From: Sphingobacteriales bacterium
GTDB taxonomy: Bacteria > Bacteroidota > Bacteroidia > Chitinophagales > Chitinophagaceae
Assembly: GCA_016219985.1 (NCBI GenBank)
Contig: JACRJO010000032.1
Location: forward strand, 248,001 to 312,000
Reading direction: 5' to 3'
DNA: 64,000 nucleotides
Below the pieces are notes generated by a model. It did not search any database, was not told the DNA's origin, and worked only from the letters and a program-made list of their open reading frames with translations. How positions within the stretch are numbered: position 1 is the stretch's first letter; every line of letters starts with the position of its first letter. The position numbers and the translations under genes were made by a program. Positions 24,007 through 33,403 of the stretch are shown one piece after another.

Positions 24007-25422
24007 TTACTGATCCCACCAGATTTTAGAATCCTGTGTATCACCACCCGGTAACGCGGCTGCCGCAGCAGTCACAGCTGCTGTGTTAGTACCATAGGAT
24101 GTCTGGCCATAGGTATATCGTCTCGGAATTTGTTTGGAACTGTTGGTCGCATCAACAGCCGGGGTCAGTACCGGGAAACCGGTTCTTCTCCAGATATTCC
24201 AGCCTCTTAACCCGTCAGGATAAGCGGCAATATATTGCTGGATCGCCAGGTTTTTGGTATTCGCAGCTGTACCGGCCGGGTTAGCCAGGGCCACCCCTGA
24301 TTGCGTGAAATAAGAACCAGCCGGTGCAGCAATACCCCATTGTGCAAAAGAAGCATTGATACCAGCCTGGTAAACCGTGTTCATGTTTTCTGATGTCCAG
24401 CCACGGTCGGCAGCTTCTGCACGGGCCAGGAAGGTTTCAGCAGCCGTTAAGATCACAACGGTACCGGTCTCATAGCGGAGGTCGTCCCTGAGTATCCTTG
24501 CCCAGTTGGGGTTGGCACTTGTCCAGGGATCCACAAAAGCCCGGGTACGGCCATACGGTACCCCTGTAGTGGAAGTACCAAAAGCAGACTGGCGGCCATC
24601 TCCAAGGGAAGACATCAGGCCCACCATCACGTCACTTTCACCAAAATCTTTACGACCATCATAGAGATTATACCAGGGAGATTTGAAACCGCCCCCCGGG
24701 TGAACCACTTTCATATTGTCTGCATTATCGGTAATATAACCGCCTGCATCATTCAGGGCAGCATTGAACTGTACGGCAGCATAAGCGCCGGCGGCCGGGA
24801 ATTTCTTTGTCAGCTGCAGGGCCAGGCGCATCCGCAGGGAGTTGGCAAATTTTTTCCATTTAGCCGCATTACCTCCATATACCACATCACCGGAAATTAC
24901 GGAAGAACTGTTAAAGGCTGCAACAGCTTCTGCCAGTTCCTTGATCAGTGCGGGATAGATATCGGCCTGTTTGTCAAAAACAGGTGTTTTATTCCCGGAA
25001 AGAGCCTGGGAATAGGGTACATCCCCCCAGCGGTCAGTAATAGTACTAAAGAAATAGGATTTTAATATCCTGGCGACCTGGGTCATATTATTACTGGCAT
25101 TCGTATTAATAATATTCTGAAGGTCATTTAGTATACCGGAATATTCATTCTCAAAATTTATCTGGGGCAATGAATACAGGGAAACGTCGGTGTACTGTGT
25201 TTCAGAAAAGTACTGACTATACAATCCGCCACGAGTGGCAGCTCCATAACCGGAAAGATTCGCCTCCACATTGGTCAATAACGCCGCCATTACCGGGGTA
25301 CTGGTTACACCGGGGTTGACATTGGCATCCCCGAAATCCGAGGAATACCTTTTACAACTGGTAAAAAACAAACCCAAGGCAAGAGGGAGAACCACCAACC
25401 TTTGCATGCTTATTTTTTTCAT
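24007..25422 (-). CDS. SusD/RagB-like outer-membrane lipoprotein
   Basis: This is a surface lipoprotein that captures a nutrient and forms the lid over its SusC partner. The 471-residue protein has a signal peptide with lipobox LFFTSC and the helical SusD_2-type fold, with WGDVPYSQAL, KWKKFANSLRMRLALQ and LARAEAADRGW. The ligand cannot be inferred. I chose the ATG at 25422; an alternative ATG lies 9 bases upstream. It follows susC after 38 bases and precedes the DUF1735 gene. Confidence 0.92.
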   Translation of the reverse strand: MKKISMQRLVVLPLALGLFFTSCKRYSSDFGDANVNPGVTSTPVMAALLTNVEANLSGYGAATRGGLYSQYFSETQYTDVSLYSLPQINFENEYSGILNDLQNIINTNASNNMTQVARILKSYFFSTITDRWGDVPYSQALSGNKTPVFDKQADIYPALIKELAEAVAAFNSSSVISGDVVYGGNAAKWKKFANSLRMRLALQLTKKFPAAGAYAAVQFNAALNDAGGYITDNADNMKVVHPGGGFKSPWYNLYDGRKDFGESDVMVGLMSSLGDGRQSAFGTSTTGVPYGRTRAFVDPWTSANPNWARILRDDLRYETGTVVILTAAETFLARAEAADRGWTSENMNTVYQAGINASFAQWGIAAPAGSYFTQSGVALANPAGTAANTKNLAIQQYIAAYPDGLRGWNIWRRTGFPVLTPAVDATNSSKQIPRRYTYGQTSYGTNTAAVTAAAAALPGGDTQDSKIWWDQ

Positions 25423-25460
25423 ATTAATCATTTTATATTTTTAAAAAATTTAAGCGTTAA

Positions 25461-28400
25461 TTATAATCCGAATTTCAGGTTGATACCCCAGCCTCTTGTA
25501 CCGGGCATATTTCCTCTCTCACCACTCACGTCACTGATCTCAGAAGGATCAAAGTCGTTGGTCTTGGCATAGATCAGCACCGGGTTACGGGCAGTCAGGG
25601 AAACAGTGGCTTTATTGGCCCATTTCAGGAAACTCCATTTATTGATGGGCAGGTTATACCCTATAGAAACCTCGCGGAGTTTGATGAAAGTCAGGTCGTA
25701 CACAAAGAAATCCATAGACCGGTTATTATACAGGTTGTGGAAATACTCCTGTGCATCCACATAATAATCAACGGGACGTCCATTGTCATCCACGCCAAAT
25801 ACATGCACACCACCACCGTCAGCAACCGGGTCCCGGATCGGGTTTCCTTTATCGTTGGTAGTCGCAGTACGGGCAGTCAGGCCGGAATAGGTACCCCACA
25901 TATCTGACAATGAGAAGAATTTACCGCCAATCTGTCCATCTGCATTGGCGCTCAGCACAAATCCCTTGTATTCAACGGTTGTTTGGGCGCCAAATGTATG
26001 TTTGGGCAGAACGCTTCCGTGGTTAACAGCCGGGTCATTTTTATAGAAACCGCTGGCATCTAAAACAGGCTGTCCATTGATTCGCTTGATACCATTACCA
26101 AATAACTGGCCCCATTCCTTGTCTTTTTCATGAATCATATAAGGACCTACGGTACCCCAACTGAAGTCCAGACCCGGGGTCCGGGTTACGCCTTCTGTGA
26201 TGTCAACCACTTTATTGGATGTCAGGATACCCCAGTTTGCATTGATATCCCATTTCACTGCACTGTTCCAAACCGGTTTGCCCATCAGTTTAAAATTCAT
26301 ACCTCTCTTCTTAATAAGTCCTACATTGGTCAGCAGGGAGGTATAACCACTGGCTCCGTTAATAGGTACAGTATAGGGGAAATCCTTATCATCTCCATTC
26401 CAGTAGGTAAAGGAAACCCCGACCCTTCTTTTCAAAAATTCGAGGTCAATACCGGCTTCCATCTGTCTTGATACTGAACCATGGATAGTAGGATCTACCA
26501 ACCTATCCGGTGTCGGCATCAGGATGTTGCCACTCCATTGATACTGGTTAACGTTATAAGCAAACCCGGGATATTCAGCCCAGCCGATACCAGCCGGAAT
26601 TTCACCAATTGAAGCCCGGAGTTTACCAAATGACAATGCCTTGAAATTGGGCAACAACTGACTGAATACGAATGATACGCCTGCTGCTTTAGACACAATG
26701 TAAGGCGTGGCCGGAGGCAATACAGACATCCAGTCCTGACGGAAAGTAAGCTCTAAGTTCAGGTAATTGGAATAGGAGAATGTACCCGTTGCGAAAATGG
26801 CGCTGTATTTTGAGTCCGTGCGGTCATTTACCACATTCGGTTGTGTTACTGAGTTGTTAATCGCAAAAAGGTTCGGAACACTCAGTCCATCCACGGTATT
26901 GGCCCTGTTTTGTTTGAGCAACGCCCTTGAGATATCGGTGCCCACACTGGCATTTACACCAAATTTCTTGAATGTCCTGGTGTAGGTTACCTGCAATTCC
27001 ATATTGGTCCTGTTCGAGTTGGAGTTTCTTGTAGAATAATACCCCTTACACTCAGCACAGTTTCCGGTTGTTTGTGTTCCGCTCGCCGTTAAATCGGAGG
27101 AGAACTTTTGTTCAGCCCAGAGCAGGTTCTGCTGTTTACGGTAAGTACCTCTTACTTTCAGGCTCTTTGAAATCTGGTAGTTCAGGGAAATGTCTCCAAA
27201 GAAGCGATCCGTATTCGTAACGGGTTTTACGAGGTCAAACCATTTATAGAAATTATACCAGTAGTTACCGGCATAAAAAGCCTTTTCATTATTCGGATCG
27301 TAAACGGTCGGGTTATTGTGGTTCCAGCTGGCCCAGATACCGGACGGTGTCCGAACATCTTTCAGTTCCTTCAGCAATTTCATATCCAGGTCCCTGTGGA
27401 ACCATTGGTTGAAAGAACCGGTTGTCTGGTTGGAATAATCATCATTGAATTCCCCGTTCAGGATCTGCGTAGCGTAGTTAAAATTGATAGAAGCAGTCAG
27501 CTTCTTCGTCAGTTCAATAGCGCCCGCCACGTTGAACACATTTTTCTTTAACCGGGAAGTGGGGATCAATCCTTTTACATCCACATTATTAAAGCTAAAA
27601 CGAAGGGAGGTATTGTCTGTTGCCTTTGAAAAACTGATAGAGTTATTCAGAACCACACCGGTATTATAATAATCCCGTGCATTATCAGGCTGGGGAACTA
27701 AGGAAGCGGTGGTACCGGAATAACGGTGACCATCGTACCAGGAGTACCAGGGAATATATTCCTGCCCTACCATCCGGGGACCCCAGCTGGCATCATCGGA
27801 ATAGTCGGGATAATATTTTCCATCCAATCTCTTCCACAGTTCAGGATCGCTCGCTTTCCAGGTATATTTCATCATATCTGCAGTGTTACCACCGGCGTAT
27901 GAATTCTGGTAATTAGGAAGGATATATACCTTTTCAATTTGTGCACCAAGGTTAACTTCAACACCAAAACCTTTGGCATTTTTCTTGGCTTTTTTCAGCG
28001 TGATTACAATGGCTCCGCGCTGGCCCTGGGGACCAAAAACAGCGGAGGCCGCGGGTCCCTGCAGGACAGTTACGTCCTCAATATCATCCATATTCACATC
28101 ATTGATATTGGGCAGGATGGTCCCGTCAACCACATAAATGGGGTCTTCGCCCGTACCAAATCCGGTCTCACCGCGAAGCCGGATACTACCGGTACCATCA
28201 GTACCCAGTTTGGCGGCAGACTGGCTTCGCACCTGCAAACCGGAAACTTTACCCGCAAGGGCATTGTTCAGGTTGGTCTGACGGATGGTGTTCAGTTGCT
28301 CATTTGTTACCACTTGCGCATTGACCGTCGAGTTCCGTAAGGTCCTTTTCATACCATACGCACTGGTTACTACTACCTCAGTTTGAGTTGTAGCCTTTGT

Positions 28401-28682
28401 TTTGGCCGTAATGCTAAGGGAATTACCAGCTCCAACCGTTACTTCGATTGTTTCAATGCTGGCACCGGAAACAATCAGCACATCGCCGGTATTGGCTAAA
28501 ATGCTGAATTTGCCGGTGTTATCGGCAGCCACACCAGTTTTGGTTCCTTTAATCCTAACTGATGCGCCGGGCACTGCGTCGCCCTTTTCATCGGTCACAG
28601 TACCGGCAATTGTCCGGTTTTGACCGAATGCTAATACAGAAAAAAGCATTAGCATCGTGAACAGTGATGCAATTTTTCTCAT
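25461..28682 (-). CDS. SusC/RagA-family TonB-linked outer-membrane protein
   Basis: The 1073-residue TonB-dependent transporter has a signal peptide, a carboxypeptidase-regulatory-like domain (about 23-95, RTIAGTVTDEKGDAVPGASV), a plug domain (about 110-235, with EVVVTSAYGMKRT, ALAGKVSGLQV, DPIYVVDGT and GAIVITLKKAK) and a C-terminal beta-barrel ending in INLKFGL. It imports the ligand bound by its SusD partner, powered by TonB. There is no N-terminal extension for anti-sigma signalling, and no sigma/anti-sigma pair nearby. It is the first gene of the three-gene operon. Confidence 0.95.
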   Translation of the reverse strand: MRKIASLFTMLMLFSVLAFGQNRTIAGTVTDEKGDAVPGASVRIKGTKTGVAADNTGKFSILANTGDVLIVSGASIETIEVTVGAGNSLSITAKTKATTQTEVVVTSAYGMKRTLRNSTVNAQVVTNEQLNTIRQTNLNNALAGKVSGLQVRSQSAAKLGTDGTGSIRLRGETGFGTGEDPIYVVDGTILPNINDVNMDDIEDVTVLQGPAASAVFGPQGQRGAIVITLKKAKKNAKGFGVEVNLGAQIEKVYILPNYQNSYAGGNTADMMKYTWKASDPELWKRLDGKYYPDYSDDASWGPRMVGQEYIPWYSWYDGHRYSGTTASLVPQPDNARDYYNTGVVLNNSISFSKATDNTSLRFSFNNVDVKGLIPTSRLKKNVFNVAGAIELTKKLTASINFNYATQILNGEFNDDYSNQTTGSFNQWFHRDLDMKLLKELKDVRTPSGIWASWNHNNPTVYDPNNEKAFYAGNYWYNFYKWFDLVKPVTNTDRFFGDISLNYQISKSLKVRGTYRKQQNLLWAEQKFSSDLTASGTQTTGNCAECKGYYSTRNSNSNRTNMELQVTYTRTFKKFGVNASVGTDISRALLKQNRANTVDGLSVPNLFAINNSVTQPNVVNDRTDSKYSAIFATGTFSYSNYLNLELTFRQDWMSVLPPATPYIVSKAAGVSFVFSQLLPNFKALSFGKLRASIGEIPAGIGWAEYPGFAYNVNQYQWSGNILMPTPDRLVDPTIHGSVSRQMEAGIDLEFLKRRVGVSFTYWNGDDKDFPYTVPINGASGYTSLLTNVGLIKKRGMNFKLMGKPVWNSAVKWDINANWGILTSNKVVDITEGVTRTPGLDFSWGTVGPYMIHEKDKEWGQLFGNGIKRINGQPVLDASGFYKNDPAVNHGSVLPKHTFGAQTTVEYKGFVLSANADGQIGGKFFSLSDMWGTYSGLTARTATTNDKGNPIRDPVADGGGVHVFGVDDNGRPVDYYVDAQEYFHNLYNNRSMDFFVYDLTFIKLREVSIGYNLPINKWSFLKWANKATVSLTARNPVLIYAKTNDFDPSEISDVSGERGNMPGTRGWGINLKFGL

Positions 28683-28862
28683 GTTAACGTTAATTTTTAA
28701 AATTTAAAAGCATTGATTATCAGGGAAATCCGCTAAATTTTCGAGGGTAAGGATGTTTTTAAAGACAGAAAAGCCTTAAATAATGCTGCGGCAAGATAAT
28801 TTTTTTTTTAACAAATAGTTAAAAACCAATAAAAATTATTGAACGCTCATTAGTATTCTAAA
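28683..28862. other. AT-rich leader of the susC operon
   Basis: The 180 bases before susC are strongly AT-rich with a T9-10 run near 28800. TATCTTG (minus, 28792-28798) is the best promoter-like match but lacks one base. No regulator site recognised. Confidence 0.4.
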
Positions 28863-30914
28863 TTATTGGAATGTATAGCATAACTGCAGCCTCAGCTCCG
28901 ATTTTTTGTTTCCTAAAACCTCATCCAGACCCGAACCCACATACTTTTTTTCCCGAAAAATCGTTTGCGCCCACCTTAACCAGGCCGAGATTCTTTTTCC
29001 GGGGCCGTAGTGAAGGTTTATATAATACCGGAGCCCCTTATCCGAAAAAACAGGGACTGAATAGCTGTAAAGTACATCATTCTCAAAGGCATAGATACGG
29101 GAATGGTAGCCCCCGGTCTCCACATATTGCAGCCGGATCCCCCCGGACCAGGATTTCAGGAGTGGCCGGTAAAGAAAATCCAGGAATCCTAAAAAGCCCG
29201 TTTCCGGCTGCTCCCTCTTCCTATTATACCACAGCAGTTCCACCCGGCACCGGAATTCAAGCGCCGGGCCCAGCTTACAATTCAGCTGGGTACGCCAGCT
29301 TTCCCGCGTTGTGGGTACCATATAATTAGTAACCGTGGTATTATCCGGCTGATTAAGTTCTTTACTGTCCCGCCGGTACCTGGAATAAAGCAGGGTTTCC
29401 CGGTTGGGCGAATAACTCAGTTGCCATACCCAGTCATTCCCCGCACCCGGCGCATCCGCCCCGGACCTCAGCCAGGGAAAACGGTAGAGATCAGCATACG
29501 CATCCAGCTTCCATCCGGCTGCCGGCCGGATACTGATGCCTGTGTATATGCCTGTTTCATTGGTTGGAAACTGGTTCTCCGTAAAAGCGTTCCCGTTTAC
29601 CGACTGGTACCCCGCACTGATCGTCCGTTGCAGCAGGGCGATATCCACCCTTTGATCCACGCTCATCAGCAACCCCTGGATAAATGCGCTGTTCCGCTGC
29701 TGATCCAAAGCCGCCTCCCCGAAAAAATGCAGGTTCCGGTAAGTATAACTGTAATCAATACCCGCATTCATCCAATGCCTCCCCTGTATGGCATAGAGGT
29801 TATAGGCATCCTCCCTTTTTTGCAGGGGTTGGGAAAACCGGTAGTACACCCCGTTTATTCCGGCCTGCCATCGCCCGGATCTGAATTGGATACAGCCGCC
29901 TGCAGCCAGTTGCGAAATAGTATTCCGGTCTTCCAGTTCGGATTGATTGCGGTGATAACCTGAAGTCAGCAGCGATGAAATATGGACTTCCCCGCCCAGG
30001 CTGTCCGGGATAATATTGGCGCTCAGCTTCCGGTAAGAAATAAAAAGAGTGGACATGGATCTTCCCCTCTTTATCGTAATACCAGCCCCCCGGTGAAAAT
30101 TGTATTCCCCCGCTGAATGATAAGGCCGCAGTACAGCAGACTGCCGTTTTACGGCCGTTACTTCGGTACTTTTCTTAAAGGCCAGGCTTTGCCACTGAAT
30201 CAGCCCCTGTCCCATATTGACCGTAAAATCGCCGAGAGCCAGCGATTGAATATTCCCGATCCGGCGGGCAAACAAATGGACCGAATAAAAATCAAATCCC
30301 AGTCTTTGGGCTCCCCGTCCAAAAGCTTCCCCTGCATCTTTATCACCCAATAGTCCGTATTGCAGCCCGTTCTTAAACCGGTAACTATAACGAAAAAGCA
30401 GGTGCTGCGGACTCCCGCTGTAGCCGTTGTCCCCGGGCGGTTGCCGGTATCCTTTTGATTTTTCCATCACCTGGGATACCCGGACCAGGAACTGATGTTC
30501 TCCTTCCCTGAATCGCTTCCCCGTTTCTTCCGCCAATGAAATGGCCGGCCCGATGCTGATATAAGGTAACACTTTGCGGATCGTGGCCATATCCCATCCG
30601 GGCACCGCCTGTAATTCCAATACATGAATCAGTTTTCCCAACAGATCGCGGTAAGCAAGCAGGGCGGTTACCTGCAGGTCTGTAATAAAAGGAATCTGCC
30701 TCAGTTCATCCGCATCCGCCGTATTCAGGTTCAGCGGATGTTTCCGGAATTGTTCCAGTTCCTGGATGCCGGCATCATCTTCCGTTTCACCCTGCTCCAC
30801 ATCCGCCAGGTTTTCCAGTTGCTGTTCGGTTGGCTCCGGCACTCCCTGCCCGTTTACATCATAACAGGACAGCAGGAATAATAAAAGGGCGCCGGTCTTC
30901 AGTAGTAGTCTCAT
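28863..30914 (-). CDS. Helix-hairpin-helix outer-membrane protein (ComEA-like motif plus predicted beta-barrel)
   Basis: The 683-residue protein has a signal peptide, then residues of about 50-120 with a tandem helix-hairpin-helix of the ComEA type: PLNLNTADADELRQIPFI, then VLELQAVPGWDMATIRKVLPYI. The rest is a long, alternating polar/aromatic stretch with a terminal LRLQLCYTFQ, typical of an outer-membrane beta-barrel. The HhH motif binds DNA in other proteins, but the role in this family is not known to me. The start codon overlaps the stop of the upstream envelope gene (ATGA), so the two are translationally coupled. Confidence 0.72.
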   Translation of the reverse strand: MRLLLKTGALLLFLLSCYDVNGQGVPEPTEQQLENLADVEQGETEDDAGIQELEQFRKHPLNLNTADADELRQIPFITDLQVTALLAYRDLLGKLIHVLELQAVPGWDMATIRKVLPYISIGPAISLAEETGKRFREGEHQFLVRVSQVMEKSKGYRQPPGDNGYSGSPQHLLFRYSYRFKNGLQYGLLGDKDAGEAFGRGAQRLGFDFYSVHLFARRIGNIQSLALGDFTVNMGQGLIQWQSLAFKKSTEVTAVKRQSAVLRPYHSAGEYNFHRGAGITIKRGRSMSTLFISYRKLSANIIPDSLGGEVHISSLLTSGYHRNQSELEDRNTISQLAAGGCIQFRSGRWQAGINGVYYRFSQPLQKREDAYNLYAIQGRHWMNAGIDYSYTYRNLHFFGEAALDQQRNSAFIQGLLMSVDQRVDIALLQRTISAGYQSVNGNAFTENQFPTNETGIYTGISIRPAAGWKLDAYADLYRFPWLRSGADAPGAGNDWVWQLSYSPNRETLLYSRYRRDSKELNQPDNTTVTNYMVPTTRESWRTQLNCKLGPALEFRCRVELLWYNRKREQPETGFLGFLDFLYRPLLKSWSGGIRLQYVETGGYHSRIYAFENDVLYSYSVPVFSDKGLRYYINLHYGPGKRISAWLRWAQTIFREKKYVGSGLDEVLGNKKSELRLQLCYTFQ

Positions 30915-31741
30915 TGCCCAGCGGATTTAAGCTGAAACAATACCAGCATACCCGGTGTGATGCCTAATTGCGGATGAAAGGAGGCAAAAAGATCAAGCCG
31001 GATATGCCGGAACAGGAAGCCGGCGCCGGTCCAGCAAACGGAAGGGATTGATCCCAGCCCGGCGCGTATGAACACCGATGAAACCGGTTTATACTGCAGG
31101 GCCGCCTGTATATTCGGCGAGCGGTCCTCTGCCTTTCGTATCTCAGTACTGAAACAGAACCGGGCAGAGGGTTCATACCCGACTCCAAAAACATATTCAG
31201 TTGCGAGTTTTTCCTGCTGGTCCTTCCCGAATTTTCCGCCAACAGGGTTCCTTACCTGTATGCCGGCATGCAGCTGGTTTGTCAGGTGCAGGATCATTCC
31301 GGCCCCGGACCCGATCGCTGATGCACTACCGTAGCCGGCCATTCGGATGCTGTTGTAATTGAACAGCACTCCAACATCCGCTTTATTGCCCAGCTTTCTT
31401 CCATAAGCCAGTCCCAGCTGACTTTCACTATAACCCATGAACCCGCTGAACGCAGCATTGAATCCGAAATTCCCGGAAGAAGTTGGAATCCCCGCCAGGG
31501 CCCGGTAATGGCTCAATTCGTTCAGCAGAAAAGGTCTTACTCCCCAAATACCCATCGCAAGGCCGGGCAGTCTCACCAATGCGGCGGGATTACCCTCGGA
31601 CGAAAAAAGATCAGCATGATGCAGGCTGTAAGTACCGGTAACGGCATAGGGAGGAACCGTATATGGCTGCAGGGTTTGGGCCTGTAAACAGGCAGGCAGG
31701 TACAAAAAAATGTACAGCGCAAGAAGGAATCTTCCGTTCAT
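30911..31741 (-). CDS. Predicted outer-membrane beta-barrel protein
   Basis: The 276-residue protein has a signal peptide (MNGRFLLALYIFLYLPACLQAQ) and a pattern of alternating beta strands with many Gly, Tyr and Phe residues, e.g. GNFGFNAAFSGFMGYSESQLGLAYGRKLG. It resembles the PorV/PorQ/SprF class of small outer-membrane proteins in general form, but I cannot assign it to one. It overlaps the downstream HhH gene by four bases and is the first gene of the pair. The start is divergent from folD. Confidence 0.65.
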   Translation of the reverse strand: MNGRFLLALYIFLYLPACLQAQTLQPYTVPPYAVTGTYSLHHADLFSSEGNPAALVRLPGLAMGIWGVRPFLLNELSHYRALAGIPTSSGNFGFNAAFSGFMGYSESQLGLAYGRKLGNKADVGVLFNYNSIRMAGYGSASAIGSGAGMILHLTNQLHAGIQVRNPVGGKFGKDQQEKLATEYVFGVGYEPSARFCFSTEIRKAEDRSPNIQAALQYKPVSSVFIRAGLGSIPSVCWTGAGFLFRHIRLDLFASFHPQLGITPGMLVLFQLKSAGQ

Positions 31742-31840
31742 GAGATAAGGTTTAGAAGCCCAATTTAAAGCCGGGCAAAATGGGAAAAAGGAGGCGTCGC
31801 CATTTTTTTATCAACAGGCCCTCTTTACCCCCTCAACCCG

Positions 31841-31848
31841 TACCTTTG
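31841..31848 (+). promoter_or_regulatory. -7 promoter box 4 bases before folD
   Basis: TACCTTTG is an exact match to TAnnTTTG, followed by CGCC and the ATG; the expected transcription start falls at the start codon. Confidence 0.65.
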
Positions 31849-31852
31849 CGCC

Positions 31853-32728
31853 ATGCAAATTTTAGACGGGAAGAAGGCCGCCCAGGCGATCCGGGACGAG
31901 CTGAAAATTGAAGTAGCCCAGTTAAATGCCGAAGGCAAAAAAATACCCCATCTCGCTGCCGTGCTGGTGGGTAACAATGGCGCCAGCGCCACTTATGTAG
32001 CGGCCAAGGTAAAAGCCTGCGAAGAAGTAGGGTTCAAATCCACCCTGATCCGCTACGAGGAGACCATCAGTGAAACCAAATTGCTGGATAAGATCCGGGA
32101 AATGAACAACGACCCGGACATTGACGGAATCCTCGTTCAGTTGCCCCTGCCCAAACATTTTTCGGATGAGGAGGTGATCAATGCCATTGACCCCGACAAA
32201 GATGTGGATGGCTTCCATGCTATCAATGTAGGGAATATGGTGCAGGGGCTTCCGACTTATGTACCGGCCACCCCCCATGGCATCATGTTACTGCTCGAAC
32301 ATTATAAGATCGATACCCAGGGCAAGCATGCCGTGGTGCTGGGGCGCAGCAATATTGTGGGGCGCCCGATCAGCATTTTACTAAGCGGCAATACCAACCC
32401 GGGCAACTGCACCGTTACCGTTTGTCACTCCCGTACCCAAAACATCGCCGATTTTTGCCGGCAGGCTGATATCATTGTGGCGGCGCTGGGTAAACCCGAA
32501 TTCGTGACGGCGGACATGGTAAAAGAAGGCGCCATTGTCATTGATGTGGGCATTACCCGGGTGGAAGACAGCAGCAGGAAAAGCGGCTTTAAATTAAAAG
32601 GGGATGTGGATTATGAACAGGTGGCCCCCAAATGTTCCTGGATCACCCCGGTGCCCGGTGGGGTCGGACCCATGACCATCGCGGCCCTGATGAAGAATAC
32701 TTTCCGTTCCTGTTTACAAAAGAATTAA
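31853..32728 (+). CDS. folD: Bifunctional methylenetetrahydrofolate dehydrogenase/cyclohydrolase
   Basis: FolD interconverts 5,10-methylene-THF and 10-formyl-THF, feeding purine and formyl-Met synthesis. The 291-residue protein has the catalytic Y48xxxK52 pair in [21 protein letters not shown], the KDVDGFH motif, the dinucleotide-binding GRSNIVGRP segment, and the final [11 protein letters not shown] motif. It has a promoter box 4 bases before the ATG. The queE gene follows after 14 bases and is probably in the same operon. Confidence 0.97.
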   Translation: MQILDGKKAAQAIRDELKIEVAQLNAEGKKIPHLAAVLVGNNGASATYVAAKVKACEEVGFKSTLIRYEETISETKLLDKIREMNNDPDIDGILVQLPLPKHFSDEEVINAIDPDKDVDGFHAINVGNMVQGLPTYVPATPHGIMLLLEHYKIDTQGKHAVVLGRSNIVGRPISILLSGNTNPGNCTVTVCHSRTQNIADFCRQADIIVAALGKPEFVTADMVKEGAIVIDVGITRVEDSSRKSGFKLKGDVDYEQVAPKCSWITPVPGGVGPMTIAALMKNTFRSCLQKN

Positions 32729-32742
32729 GCGGAATCCCGGAT

Positions 32743-33363
32743 ATGAGCGAAGTGAAGAATGATACCGGCCTGCTTCCCGTGATGGAGCATTTTTATACCC
32801 TGCAGGGTGAAGGATTCCACCAGGGCAGGGCGGCTTATTTTATCCGGCTGGGTGGTTGCGATGTAGGTTGTACCTGGTGCGATGTGAAGGACAGCTGGGA
32901 CGCCGGCAAACACCCGGAATACAGCGTTGAACAATTAGTGAAGGAAGTAAAAAAGACAGCAGCGCAACTGGTAGTCATCACGGGCGGCGAACCCCTGATG
33001 CACCCGCTCGATCCATTAACTGCTGCACTCAAAGACGCCGGCTTGCATACGCATATCGAAACCTCCGGCGCCCATGCGCTCAGTGGCCACTGGGACTGGA
33101 TCTGCCTCTCTCCCAAGAAATTCAAGGCGCCCCTGCCCGGTATCCTCCCTCATGCAGATGAACTGAAAGTGGTCATCTTCAATAAAAGTGATTTTGACTG
33201 GGCCGAAAAATATGCGGCGCAGGTCTCCCCCTCCTGTAAATTGTACCTGCAGCCCGAATGGGATAAGGCCGCACAGGTCACCCCGCTGATTATTGATTAT
33301 ATCAAGGCCCACCCGGAATGGCAACTGAGTTTGCAGGTGCATAAATATATTAATGTGCCCTGA
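32743..33363 (+). CDS. queE: 7-carboxy-7-deazaguanine synthase
   Basis: This radical-SAM enzyme makes CDG, the 7-deazaguanine precursor of queuosine. The 206-residue protein has the compact QueE fold: HFYTLQGEG, then a CX3CX2C cluster motif C39, C43 and C46 (GGCDVGCTWCD), and VVITGGEPLMHPL. The end has LQVHKYINVP, typical of QueE. I chose the ATG at 32743 in the gap behind folD; the frame is open further into folD. No other queuosine genes lie in the window. Confidence 0.92.
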   Translation: MSEVKNDTGLLPVMEHFYTLQGEGFHQGRAAYFIRLGGCDVGCTWCDVKDSWDAGKHPEYSVEQLVKEVKKTAAQLVVITGGEPLMHPLDPLTAALKDAGLHTHIETSGAHALSGHWDWICLSPKKFKAPLPGILPHADELKVVIFNKSDFDWAEKYAAQVSPSCKLYLQPEWDKAAQVTPLIIDYIKAHPEWQLSLQVHKYINVP

Positions 33364-33403
33364 GCGCAGCCTCTCAGCCAATCAATCTCCCAACCACCTA
33401 CCC

